This document shows, one piece after another, positions 5,828 through 12,346 of a DNA stretch of 13,748 nucleotides. The DNA lies in NCBI GenBank assembly GCA_014728565.1, contig WJLK01000076.1, positions 1 to 13,748 of the forward strand, in the 5' to 3' direction. Position numbers and translations under genes: made by a program. Source of the stretch: Candidatus Pacearchaeota archaeon (GTDB taxonomy: Archaea > Nanobdellota > Nanobdellia > Pacearchaeales > GW2011-AR1). Position 1 is the stretch's first letter. Every line of letters starts with the position of its first letter. The notes beneath the pieces are model-generated. The model saw only the letters and a program-made list of their open reading frames with translations, made no database searches and had not been told where the DNA came from.

Positions 5828-6576
5828 ATGGCATTGTATAATTTTAATAGGATTAATGGCAAACTAAAAAGAGTTTGGAATCCTGGAAGAAATCGAGGTT
5901 TGGAATTAGCAAAAGAGAGAGTTGGAGATTTAAGTAAGGATGTTAAAAAACTTCTTGATAGAAAAAAATCAGGATTTTAGAGATTGGTTGTGGATATGGA
6001 AAGGCTTTAATGGAATTGAAAAAAGAATTTGGAGAGAGGATTGAGATTTATGGAATCAATTATGAGAGAAGATGGAATTTAAAAATTGTTGAAAAATTTG
6101 CAAGAGCTAATAAAATATTTCCAGAAAATGATATTAAGAAGAATCTTCCAAAAATTTATATTATGGATGCTGGGAAAAAAATTAATTTTAAATCTTCAAG
6201 TTTTGATTTTATTTTTTCACAGGCATCTGTTCAGTATATTTCTGATAAAGCTAAATTTCTAGAAGAGGTTAATAGGCTGCTAACTAAAACAGGAAAAGCT
6301 GTTATTGAAATACAGGAAATAAAAAGAAAGCATCCTGCTGAATATCAAAACTTGTTTGAAATCTGGGATAATAATAAGATAGTTCTTTTTAGGAATTATA
6401 TTAGAAGATTTAGTAATATCAAGATTAAAAAAGGCAAGTGGGGAAAAGACTGCAGTGTTTTAATTATGAAAAAATCAGAGAACTTTAAATTAAACCTTAA
6501 ACTTGTTAATTTTCTTGATTTAAATCAGATAAATTCTAAATGGTGGGGAACCAAAGCTGTTTTTGTTGTTAGGTAA
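5828..6576 (+). pseudogene. Class I SAM-dependent methyltransferase, split by a -1 frameshift at A7
   Basis: The first frame (5828-5980) encodes MALYNFNRINGKLKRVW...KKLLDRKKSGF and stops at TAG 5978-5980. Reading one base back at the run of seven A (5962-5968) gives DRKK-IRILEIGCGYGKALMEL, restoring the glycine-rich SAM-binding motif I. The frame then continues openly to 6576, yielding about 249 residues. Later motifs are SSFDFIFSQASVQYIS (motif IV region) and FLEEVNRLLTKTGKAVIEI (post-motif strand), typical of Rossmann-fold methyltransferases. The target is unknown. In the zero frame the bases read A AAA AAA, a canonical -1 slippery heptamer. The break may therefore be programmed or transcriptional slippage, a real mutation, or a homopolymer sequencing error. 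Without frameshifting, only a 188-residue fragment from ATG 6010, lacking motif I, would be made. Confidence 0.75.
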
Positions 6577-6599
6577 TTTTAGATTTCTGATAATTAATC

Positions 6600-7316
6600 T
6601 TAATCATTATCAGGAGCACAGGCGATGTTTAAATTATCAAATGCCCCTCTAGGAGATGTTCTTTTAGGTTCTATATCAGGTCTTAAATGATAAGTTTCAG
6701 GGACATTAGAATAAATTCCTTGTGTTCTGCAGAAACTACCCCAGTAATTAACAATAACTTCTCTCGGACCCTGTGCTAGAATTGCTTTTGCTTCATTAAG
6801 AGAACCTATTTGAACAGTTTCAGAAACTCTTTCTAATCCTAATACCTTATTATAAAAACTATGGTGGTTAGGGTGATAATCAAATAACAAAACATCCAAT
6901 CCTTTTTCAACACCAGTTTCTACTGCACAGTCAATTAATCTGTAAAAAATATCAGGTTTTCTAATTCCTGAGTTTGTTCCATCGTGAATAGCTCTCCAGG
7001 CAACTCCTAGTCTGGAATCAGGATATTCCTGTTTTATTCTTGTTAAATCTCCTGAGAATTCTTCTGGAATTGGAAGTCCTTTTTCACTATCAGTTGTAAG
7101 GCTTAATGTTCCTATGATTCCTGCCTTACCATTGCCTGCTGTTCCATTTCTAGCTACATAAATATGAGTATGTTCTGATTCATCAAATCCTGGAAAATGT
7201 CTTAACATTCTGTATGGATTAGGATGACATAATCCTTTTTTTAGGTAACTTGAGTAAGTAAATCTCCAAACTTCTTTTAATTCTGGCAGGGTTTTTCCTA
7301 TTTCTTCAATATTCAT
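6600..7316 (-). CDS. FeeM-like GNAT-fold protein (N-acyl amino acid synthase type)
   Basis: A 238-residue protein with features of the FeeM/N-acyl amino acid synthase branch of the GNAT fold, enzymes that join an acyl chain (usually from acyl carrier protein) to an amino acid. Supporting segments are FTYSSYLKKGLCHPNPYRML near the N-terminus, GIIGTLSLTTDSEKGLPIPEEF (about 67-87), RLGVAWRAIHDG, and HPNHHSFYNKVLGLERVSE (about 148-166), which resembles the P-RH-FY--LGF motif of the family. The C-terminal ~50 residues are not recognised. It is lysine-poor (12 of 238) relative to its neighbours. A bacterial-type ACP is not seen here, so the acyl donor is open. A plain GNAT acetyltransferase is the alternative. 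A TATA-like tttataatt on the minus strand lies about 33-41 bases upstream. Confidence 0.6.
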   Translation of the reverse strand: MNIEEIGKTLPELKEVWRFTYSSYLKKGLCHPNPYRMLRHFPGFDESEHTHIYVARNGTAGNGKAGIIGTLSLTTDSEKGLPIPEEFSGDLTRIKQEYPDSRLGVAWRAIHDGTNSGIRKPDIFYRLIDCAVETGVEKGLDVLLFDYHPNHHSFYNKVLGLERVSETVQIGSLNEAKAILAQGPREVIVNYWGSFCRTQGIYSNVPETYHLRPDIEPKRTSPRGAFDNLNIACAPDND

Positions 7317-7348
7317 TTATAAATCACTAATATTCTGGTTTTAAAAGT

Positions 7349-7357
7349 AATTATAAA
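7349..7357 (-). promoter_or_regulatory. TATA-like box of the FeeM-like gene
   Basis: On the minus strand this reads tttataatt, about 33-41 bases upstream of the ATG at 7316. The 98-base gap to the tpiA 3' end holds nothing else recognisable apart from T/A-rich runs. Confidence 0.35.
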
Positions 7358-7414
7358 TGTGGAATATGTATTTTCTAAAGAATATGTTTTTTTGAATGTT
7401 TTATTATTAAACAA

Positions 7415-8035
7415 TTATTCAATGAGATTTTTTAAGGATTTTTCAGGATCTTTTGCTTTTGTTATAGCTGATGAAACAGCTATTCCAGAAGCTCCTAGTT
7501 TTTTTGATGTTTTAATATCTTCTTTTGTTTTAATTCCAGCCCCTACTAGGAATTTCATTTTTAATTTTTTTGCAATTTTCTCAATTATCTCAGGTTTTGC
7601 ATTGCTTACAGATATTTTTCCTGCAACAAGTTCAGGAGGTTCATAGATGAGATAGTCTGGTTTGAGTTTTTCAATCTTTTTTGCCTCTTTAAGATTTTTT
7701 ACAAAAATCGCTGTTTTTAGTTTTATTTGTTTGCATCTTTTTAATGTTTTTTTAATTGTTTTAAAATCAAGTTTGTGTTCAGAGTGATTTAAAAAAGTTC
7801 CAATGGCTCCGTCTTTTTTAACAGCTTCTGGAATTATAAAACCAGTGTATCTTCCTGGCTCATAGGGATCAACATGCTCTGCAAAAATTTTAAGTTTAGT
7901 TTGTTTTGCAAGTTCATAGATATCAGAGGCCTGAGCTCCTATTATTATTTTGTTGTTAACTTTCTGAATTTTTTTAGCTAGTTTGATTACAGCTTTGCCC
8001 TGCTGATAGGTTTTCAGATTAATTATAATTATCAT
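7415..8035 (-). CDS. tpiA: Triosephosphate isomerase (archaeal short type)
   Basis: Interconverts glyceraldehyde-3-phosphate and dihydroxyacetone phosphate. The 206-residue TIM barrel is close to the short archaeal form (~220). Active-site landmarks are INLKTY (N6, K8), LNHSEHK with catalytic His84, and YEPPELVAGK with catalytic Glu132. ISVSNAKPE forms the mobile loop, and FLVGAGI plus GASGIAVSSAI bind phosphate. The gene follows the aldolase by 4 bases, so the two enzymes that cut fructose-1,6-bisphosphate and equilibrate its products are made together. The protein is very lysine-rich, like most genes here. Confidence 0.93.
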   Translation of the reverse strand: MIIIINLKTYQQGKAVIKLAKKIQKVNNKIIIGAQASDIYELAKQTKLKIFAEHVDPYEPGRYTGFIIPEAVKKDGAIGTFLNHSEHKLDFKTIKKTLKRCKQIKLKTAIFVKNLKEAKKIEKLKPDYLIYEPPELVAGKISVSNAKPEIIEKIAKKLKMKFLVGAGIKTKEDIKTSKKLGASGIAVSSAITKAKDPEKSLKNLIE

Positions 8036-8039
8036 TTTT

Positions 8040-8795
8040 CTAATTATTCCATATTAATTTTTTTAACTGATTGCTTATTTCAAGGGGATTTTTAGATTGC
8101 CAGATGTTTCTTCCAATTGCAAGTCCAATACAACCTGCTTTCATTATCTCTTTTACCTGCTTGTAAAGTTCTTTTTTATCTTTTTTAATTCCTCCTGCAA
8201 TTACTACTCTGGTTTTTCCAGCAGATTCAACTGCCCACTCTAATTCTTTTGGATTTCCCTCATATTTTATCTTGATTATATCTGCTCCTAGTTCAAGTCC
8301 TGTTCTTGCAGCATAAGCCATGAGTTTGTTTTTATTTTCTCCTTTTATTGATTTTCCTCTGGGATAAATCCAGGTGATAACAGGAAGATTGTTTTTATGA
8401 GCCTCTCTCTGGATTTTTTCAAACTCTCGGAACATCTCTGATTCATGCTGGCTTCCAATGTATATTGTATAACCAACTGCAACAGCTCCTAGATTGATTG
8501 CTTCTCTAACTGTGCATAATTGTTTTGAGACAGGATCTCCTTTAACTAGATTTGTTTTTCCGTTTAATTTTATGATTAGTGGGATATTACTCTTTCTTAT
8601 TTCCTTTCTGTATTTTTCTGCAATTCCTTTTTGAAAAATCATAGCATTTAATTTTGCTTTTTTTGCAATCTCTATTATGTAGTTAGGATCAACATTGTCA
8701 TCATTGAAATCTGTTGGTCCGTGTTCAAGTCCCTGGTCATAAGCTAAAAATAAGGCTCTTCCTTTTTTCAGGATTTTGTTTAGGTTGTTTTTCAT
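8040..8795 (-). CDS. Class I fructose-bisphosphate aldolase, archaeal (DhnA) type
   Basis: Cleaves fructose-1,6-bisphosphate to triose phosphates, or the reverse, through a Schiff base. The 251-residue barrel shows LFLAYDQGLEHGP (residues 16-27), typical of the archaeal DhnA-type class, ITWIYPRGK (Y144 as likely acid/base), and ADIIKIKYEG with K177 as the probable Schiff-base lysine. VVIAGGIKK and GLAIGRNIWQ are the C-terminal phosphate-binding strands. Related DhnA-family enzymes (e.g. ADH-synthase-like, LsrF) share the fold, but the adjacent TIM favours the glycolytic function. First gene of a two-gene operon with tpiA. Confidence 0.9.
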   Translation of the reverse strand: MKNNLNKILKKGRALFLAYDQGLEHGPTDFNDDNVDPNYIIEIAKKAKLNAMIFQKGIAEKYRKEIRKSNIPLIIKLNGKTNLVKGDPVSKQLCTVREAINLGAVAVGYTIYIGSQHESEMFREFEKIQREAHKNNLPVITWIYPRGKSIKGENKNKLMAYAARTGLELGADIIKIKYEGNPKELEWAVESAGKTRVVIAGGIKKDKKELYKQVKEIMKAGCIGLAIGRNIWQSKNPLEISNQLKKLIWNN

Positions 8796-8820
8796 CTTAA
8801 AAAATTTATTGAATCCTCTT

Positions 8821-8838
8821 TTTTTGTTTTAACAAAAA
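8821..8838. promoter_or_regulatory. Palindrome between aldolase and PIG-L promoters
   Basis: tttttgttttaacaaaaa has perfect 8-base arms around a 2-base centre, in the 74-base divergent region. On the plus strand it is followed by aaggtttttaa, a BRE/TATA-like element ending about 23 bases before the ATG at 8870. It could be a shared operator for the glycolytic pair and the sugar operon, or simply low-complexity sequence. Confidence 0.3.
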
Positions 8839-8869
8839 GGTTTTTAACTAATTTAAACTTTTTTGTTTC

Positions 8870-9454
8870 ATGAAAATCAAAGAGGAGCTGAAGAATCCAA
8901 GAAAAGTCTTGGTTATTGTTGCTCATCCTGATGACGAGACAATCTGGATGGGTGGAGTGATGATTGAAAGCGGCTGGGATTTGACAATCATAAGCTTGTG
9001 CAGGAGAGACGATCGTGACAGGGCTCCGAGATTCAAGAAGGCATGTGAGATTTATAATGCTAATTGCTTCATCTCAGATTTAGAAGACGAGTATCTTAAT
9101 GAAATTAAGAAAGAGGATGTAATTCGTAGAATTCTTAAATTTGTCGACGATAAATATGATTTTATTTTTACTCATGGAAGCAATGGAGAGTATGGTCATT
9201 TGAGACACAGAGAGATTCATAAAGCTGTAAGAGAGATGGTGAGAAAAAAAATTTTGAAATGCAGGAGACTTTTCTTTTTTGATTATGTTAAGAGAGGGCA
9301 GATTTGTCTTGCGCGTGAAAACTCAGATAACTTTATAAACTTAAAACGAGTAAGTTTAGTAAAGAAAAGAGAGATAATCAAAAATGTTTATGGATTCAAT
9401 CCGAAAAGTTTTGAGTTTAGGTGTTGTAAAAGAAAAGAGGCATTTAAAATTTGA
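8870..9454 (+). CDS. PIG-L/LmbE-family deacetylase
   Basis: Zn-dependent N-deacetylase of the PIG-L family, whose members remove acetyl from N-acetylglucosaminyl-type substrates. VLVIVAHPDDETIWMGG gives the AHPDDE motif (H19, D21 as base, D22), and THGSNGEYGHLRHREIH gives the third zinc ligand (H113 region). Length 194 is short but covers the domain. It overlaps the next (glycosyltransferase) frame if a TTG start is used, or ends 8 bases before its ATG, so the two are clearly co-transcribed. In archaea related enzymes deacetylate chitobiose or act in thiol or glycolipid synthesis. Here the glycosyltransferase context suggests deacetylation of a sugar built or modified by this cluster. Confidence 0.88.
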   Translation: MKIKEELKNPRKVLVIVAHPDDETIWMGGVMIESGWDLTIISLCRRDDRDRAPRFKKACEIYNANCFISDLEDEYLNEIKKEDVIRRILKFVDDKYDFIFTHGSNGEYGHLRHREIHKAVREMVRKKILKCRRLFFFDYVKRGQICLARENSDNFINLKRVSLVKKREIIKNVYGFNPKSFEFRCCKRKEAFKI

Positions 9455-9462
9455 TATTTAAA

Positions 9463-10650
9463 ATGAAAGCTTTAGTGTTTTATGCGTATCCAATTGAAGC
9501 TGATGGACAGAGTATTCAGGGCGATATGTTATTCAAAGGTCTTTTGAATAATAATGTTAATGTTAAGCCCTGTCATTACATTGAGAGTTTGCAAAAAACT
9601 AATTATCTGAAAAATTGGAAGCCTGATGTTGCTTTTGGAATTGGTTATTGGGGGAATGTTCCTGAGATTGTTAGAGAGCCTTTGAAGCATAAAGTTACAC
9701 CAGTCCCCTGGTTTAATGCTGACGGATGGGTTGCTAATTATCAGAAAGATTTTAATGACCTTGACCTGATGTTTACTACAAGTGATTGGGTGAGAAGCAT
9801 CTATAAAAGAGATGGAGTTGATGTTAGTAAAATAGTTCCTGTTCATATTGGAGTTGACACAGATTTGTTTAGACCTCTTTCTGATGATTTAAACAGAAAG
9901 AAACTGAGAAGGATGCTTGGAGTTAATGACAATGAGAAGATGATTATGACAATCGGAGGAGATGTTACTTCTAAAGGTGCTCAGGAGATGTTAAGAGCTC
10001 TGGCAGAAGTTAATAAGGAATTCAAAAATTGGAAGTATGTTTGTAAATCTTGGCCAAGCGAGTGTTCAGCTATGTGGAGAGAGAAAGAGGAGAATCTAGT
10101 AAATGAGTTAGGTTTGGAAGATAATGTTATATTCATGGATGATATGTTTTCTCCGGAGTTTATGGTTGATATGTTAAATGCGTGCGATGTTTATGCAGCT
10201 CCATCTAGAATAGAGGGTTTTGGAATGATTCAGGTTGAGGCGATGGCTTGTGGCAAGCCAGTAATTAGTATAAATAAGATGGGTCCTTCTGAGACAATTC
10301 TCCATAATAAGACAGGTTTGCTCGCTGGAGCAGGAGAAGAGGTTGTTCTGAATCAGGAATGGGCATGGCCAAGCATGGGTTTTTCAAGAAAAAAGTTGGT
10401 TAAGTTTAATGAGCCAAAAGTTTTTGGTTACAGGGCTGATGTTAATGACTTGAGAGAGCATGCTTTGAAAATTCTTACAGAGGATGAACTTGCTGAAAAA
10501 ATGGGAAAACAGGCAAGAAGACATGCTGTTAGGAATTTTGATTATAGAGTTATATCTAAAAAAATGCTGGATGTCACAAGAGAGAAACTTGGATTTGGTC
10601 AGGAAGAATTACTTACAGTTAAACAACCGGTTTTAAGAAAAAAGATTTAA
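9463..10650 (+). CDS. GT4-family glycosyltransferase
   Basis: A 395-residue GT-B glycosyltransferase. The N-terminal half (MKALVFYAYPIEADGQS...) should bind the acceptor. The C-terminal half carries MTIGGDVTSKGAQEML, CDVYAAPSRIEGFGMIQVEAMACGKPVI with the E-x7-E retaining GT4 motif (E251 and E259), and GPSETILHNKTG for the nucleotide-sugar pocket. The ATG at 9463 is preferred over an in-frame TTG at 9451 because it begins directly with the Rossmann strand and avoids overlap with the PIG-L stop. Donor and acceptor are unknown; the adjacent GH130-like genes make a mannose-type sugar plausible (inference). Confidence 0.9.
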   Translation: MKALVFYAYPIEADGQSIQGDMLFKGLLNNNVNVKPCHYIESLQKTNYLKNWKPDVAFGIGYWGNVPEIVREPLKHKVTPVPWFNADGWVANYQKDFNDLDLMFTTSDWVRSIYKRDGVDVSKIVPVHIGVDTDLFRPLSDDLNRKKLRRMLGVNDNEKMIMTIGGDVTSKGAQEMLRALAEVNKEFKNWKYVCKSWPSECSAMWREKEENLVNELGLEDNVIFMDDMFSPEFMVDMLNACDVYAAPSRIEGFGMIQVEAMACGKPVISINKMGPSETILHNKTGLLAGAGEEVVLNQEWAWPSMGFSRKKLVKFNEPKVFGYRADVNDLREHALKILTEDELAEKMGKQARRHAVRNFDYRVISKKMLDVTREKLGFGQEELLTVKQPVLRKKI

Positions 10651-10654
10651 ATAA

Positions 10655-10665
10655 ATTTAAATAAA
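10655..10665 (+). promoter_or_regulatory. TATA-like box before the beta-propeller gene
   Basis: atttaaataaa lies about 20-30 bases before the ATG at 10685, inside the 34-base gap after the glycosyltransferase. The gene may therefore have its own promoter as well as readthrough. Confidence 0.4.
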
Positions 10666-10684
10666 CTATTTTCTTTTATAAGAT

Positions 10685-11716
10685 ATGAAATTAAAGAGGT
10701 TGAATTCTGCTGTTGATATGTATGTCAGGCCTGTCTTGGGCTCTGTAAGTCAGAAAGATGGTAAAAGATATATGGCACTTTGCATTGATAAATCAACTGT
10801 CAATAATTCTATGAAGTATGGTGTTGCAAGAGAGATAACAGAGAGTGAGGGAAGTGTTGATACACCAGGTTTTGTTGATAAAAGCAAGTTGATTATTGTT
10901 AAAAGCAAAGATTTGCTTAACTGGGAGAAAGTTTCTGATTTGAAAATTAGAGGAATTGATAGAATTATCAAGAAAATAAATCCTGAAAATTTTTATTTCA
11001 TTGGAATAGAGGATCCTGATGTTTACAATGAAAAAGGCAAACATCTTTATTTTACAATTGCTTTTAGAAACAGAGACGCTAAATTTCCTTTTTTCAATGT
11101 TTTTTTAGGGCATGCTTTTGGAAAAACTTTTGATGATTTAGAAGCGACTAATCCTGTTTTAGGTCCTGAGAAAAATTTATGGGGCTCTAAGGAAATTTGT
11201 TTTTCTCCTCTTAGAACTGATAATAAAATTCATCTAGTAGAATCTATGTCTGAAAAAGGTGATAATGAAAAAAGCCTTGTCCTTATTTATGCTGTTAAAC
11301 AGAAAAAAGAGAAATTTCATTATTTTAAAATTGCATTTGAGCCTTCTAGGAGTAATTATTCCTGGTGTAAGGGGTATGGCTCTCCTGTTAGAATTTTTCC
11401 TAAGAGTTTTATTAACCATAGGCATTATGTTGGTGTTATGAATGGAAGAGAAAAAGATAAAAGGATAAAAGGAAAATATGTCTATGGAAAATTCAGACCA
11501 GGGTTATTCTTGTTTAATCCAGTTACAGGTGAGATTCCATGGGTTGCAAAAAGACCTCTTTTTGAGGATCCTGATGCAAGAACAATTACTTTTGCTAGTG
11601 AGTTTGTACAGACAGGTAAAAATTCTGGTGTCTTGTATGCTCATCCTAATGATAGTTTTGTCAGAGCTTATAAGATAGATGCTATAGAATTAAAAAAGAA
11701 ACTTCCAAAAATTTAA
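10685..11716 (+). CDS. Five-bladed beta-propeller glycosidase/phosphorylase-like protein (GH130/GH43-like)
   Basis: A 343-residue protein with repeating beta-propeller signatures: IIVKSKDLLNWEKVSDL (the S-x-D-L-x-x-W blade motif, residues ~71-87), FIGIEDPDVYNEKGKHLYFTIAF (E109-D110-P111, matching the catalytic-region GxEDP of GH130), GYGSPVRIFP (about 240-249) and PLFEDPDART (about 291-300). These are shared by GH130, GH43, GH32 and GH62-type propellers. The EDP motif and the nearby true GH130 gene favour a GH130-related enzyme acting on mannosides or a related sugar. The match is more distant than for the 12347-13537 gene. No signal peptide is seen, so it is probably cytoplasmic. It lies 34 bases after the glycosyltransferase. 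Confidence 0.6.
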   Translation: MKLKRLNSAVDMYVRPVLGSVSQKDGKRYMALCIDKSTVNNSMKYGVAREITESEGSVDTPGFVDKSKLIIVKSKDLLNWEKVSDLKIRGIDRIIKKINPENFYFIGIEDPDVYNEKGKHLYFTIAFRNRDAKFPFFNVFLGHAFGKTFDDLEATNPVLGPEKNLWGSKEICFSPLRTDNKIHLVESMSEKGDNEKSLVLIYAVKQKKEKFHYFKIAFEPSRSNYSWCKGYGSPVRIFPKSFINHRHYVGVMNGREKDKRIKGKYVYGKFRPGLFLFNPVTGEIPWVAKRPLFEDPDARTITFASEFVQTGKNSGVLYAHPNDSFVRAYKIDAIELKKKLPKI

Positions 11717-11740
11717 AAACTGTTTCTTGCTGTATCTCTG

Positions 11741-12343
11741 ATGATACAAAAATCATTCAGGAATGTTGCACTTGAATTTGTAATAGCTGATGCATTTAAA
11801 GAACCTGCTTCTGGACATAGAGAGATTGGAATTGATAGATTAACTGAAAAGTATAAGAGAGTTAGAGCAGCTTATGAAAGTTTAACAGATGAACATCTTA
11901 GAAGTTTAATAACATGGAAACCAAGATTGAATTGGTTTGAATCAAGAGAGTGGTATAAAAAAGAAGTTGAACTTTCTAAAATGGGTGTCTGGCCTGAAAT
12001 GCAGGGTTTGAATGTAAGACTTACTACTTGAAATGTAATTGATACTGCTGAATTGATAAGAAGAGTTAGAGGCGGGGATATTATTAGGGGTGTTTGTAGT
12101 GTTCCTCAGGCATTAGGTGAAAAAATTGATTCAATGAGAGAGCTTACAGATTTTTTAATAGAACATTTTCCATTAATTGTATATCAAGGAAATCCAGTAA
12201 GAAGTGATTATAATGCAAACTGGTCAAAAGGAATTAGGTGTGATTTTTTTGATTATGATATTGATGATGGTTCTACAAGAGCATTTGCATATGCTCTGGA
12301 AGGTATTGAGAGAGTTCCTGTTTTTTTAGGTATGGAAAGATGA
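11741..12343 (+). pseudogene. Unrecognised ~200-residue protein, interrupted by one in-frame TGA
   Basis: One continuous reading frame runs from ATG 11741 to TGA 12341-12343, interrupted only by a TGA at 12029-12031. The halves read ...MQGLNVRLTT, stop, then NVIDTAELIRRVRGGDIIRGV... and are in the same frame with no other stop, so this looks like a single gene. I do not recognise the family. Visible features are two helical stretches (LTEKYKRVRAAYESLTDEHLRSL; EKIDSMRELTDFLIEHFP), several Trp, and a C-terminal YQGNPVRSDYNANW...RCDFFDYDIDDG segment. Other genes here (2462, 3955, 8870) end in TGA, so TGA is a normal stop. A recent nonsense mutation or sequencing error is the simplest reading; a fresh start at TTG 12053 could express the second half. 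A TATA-like aatttaaaaa lies about 25-34 bases before the ATG. Confidence 0.6.
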
Positions 12344-12346
12344 TTA

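Noticed and set aside
6010..6576. Independent short methyltransferase starting at ATG 6010
   Set aside because: It would lack the SAM-binding motif I, which is encoded directly upstream in the same frame, so it is better read as the 3' part of a frameshifted gene.
7359..7646. Plus-strand ORF of 95 codons overlapping the tpiA 3' end
   Set aside because: Most of it is antisense to a confident tpiA and the translation is Phe/Ile/Ser-rich, as expected for the reverse of an AT-rich gene.
9451..9462. TTG start extending the glycosyltransferase by four residues
   Set aside because: ATG at 9463 starts directly at the first beta strand, and the TTG overlaps the upstream stop codon. It cannot be fully excluded.
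11234..11678. Several short ORFs on both strands inside the beta-propeller gene
   Set aside because: All overlap a long, motif-bearing frame and show no recognisable domain.
12029..12031. TGA as selenocysteine or as a reassigned sense codon
   Set aside because: Several intact genes here end in TGA, so it is a normal stop. No SECIS-like structure was noticed nearby and the flanking residues (RLTT / NVID) match no known Sec motif that I recognise.
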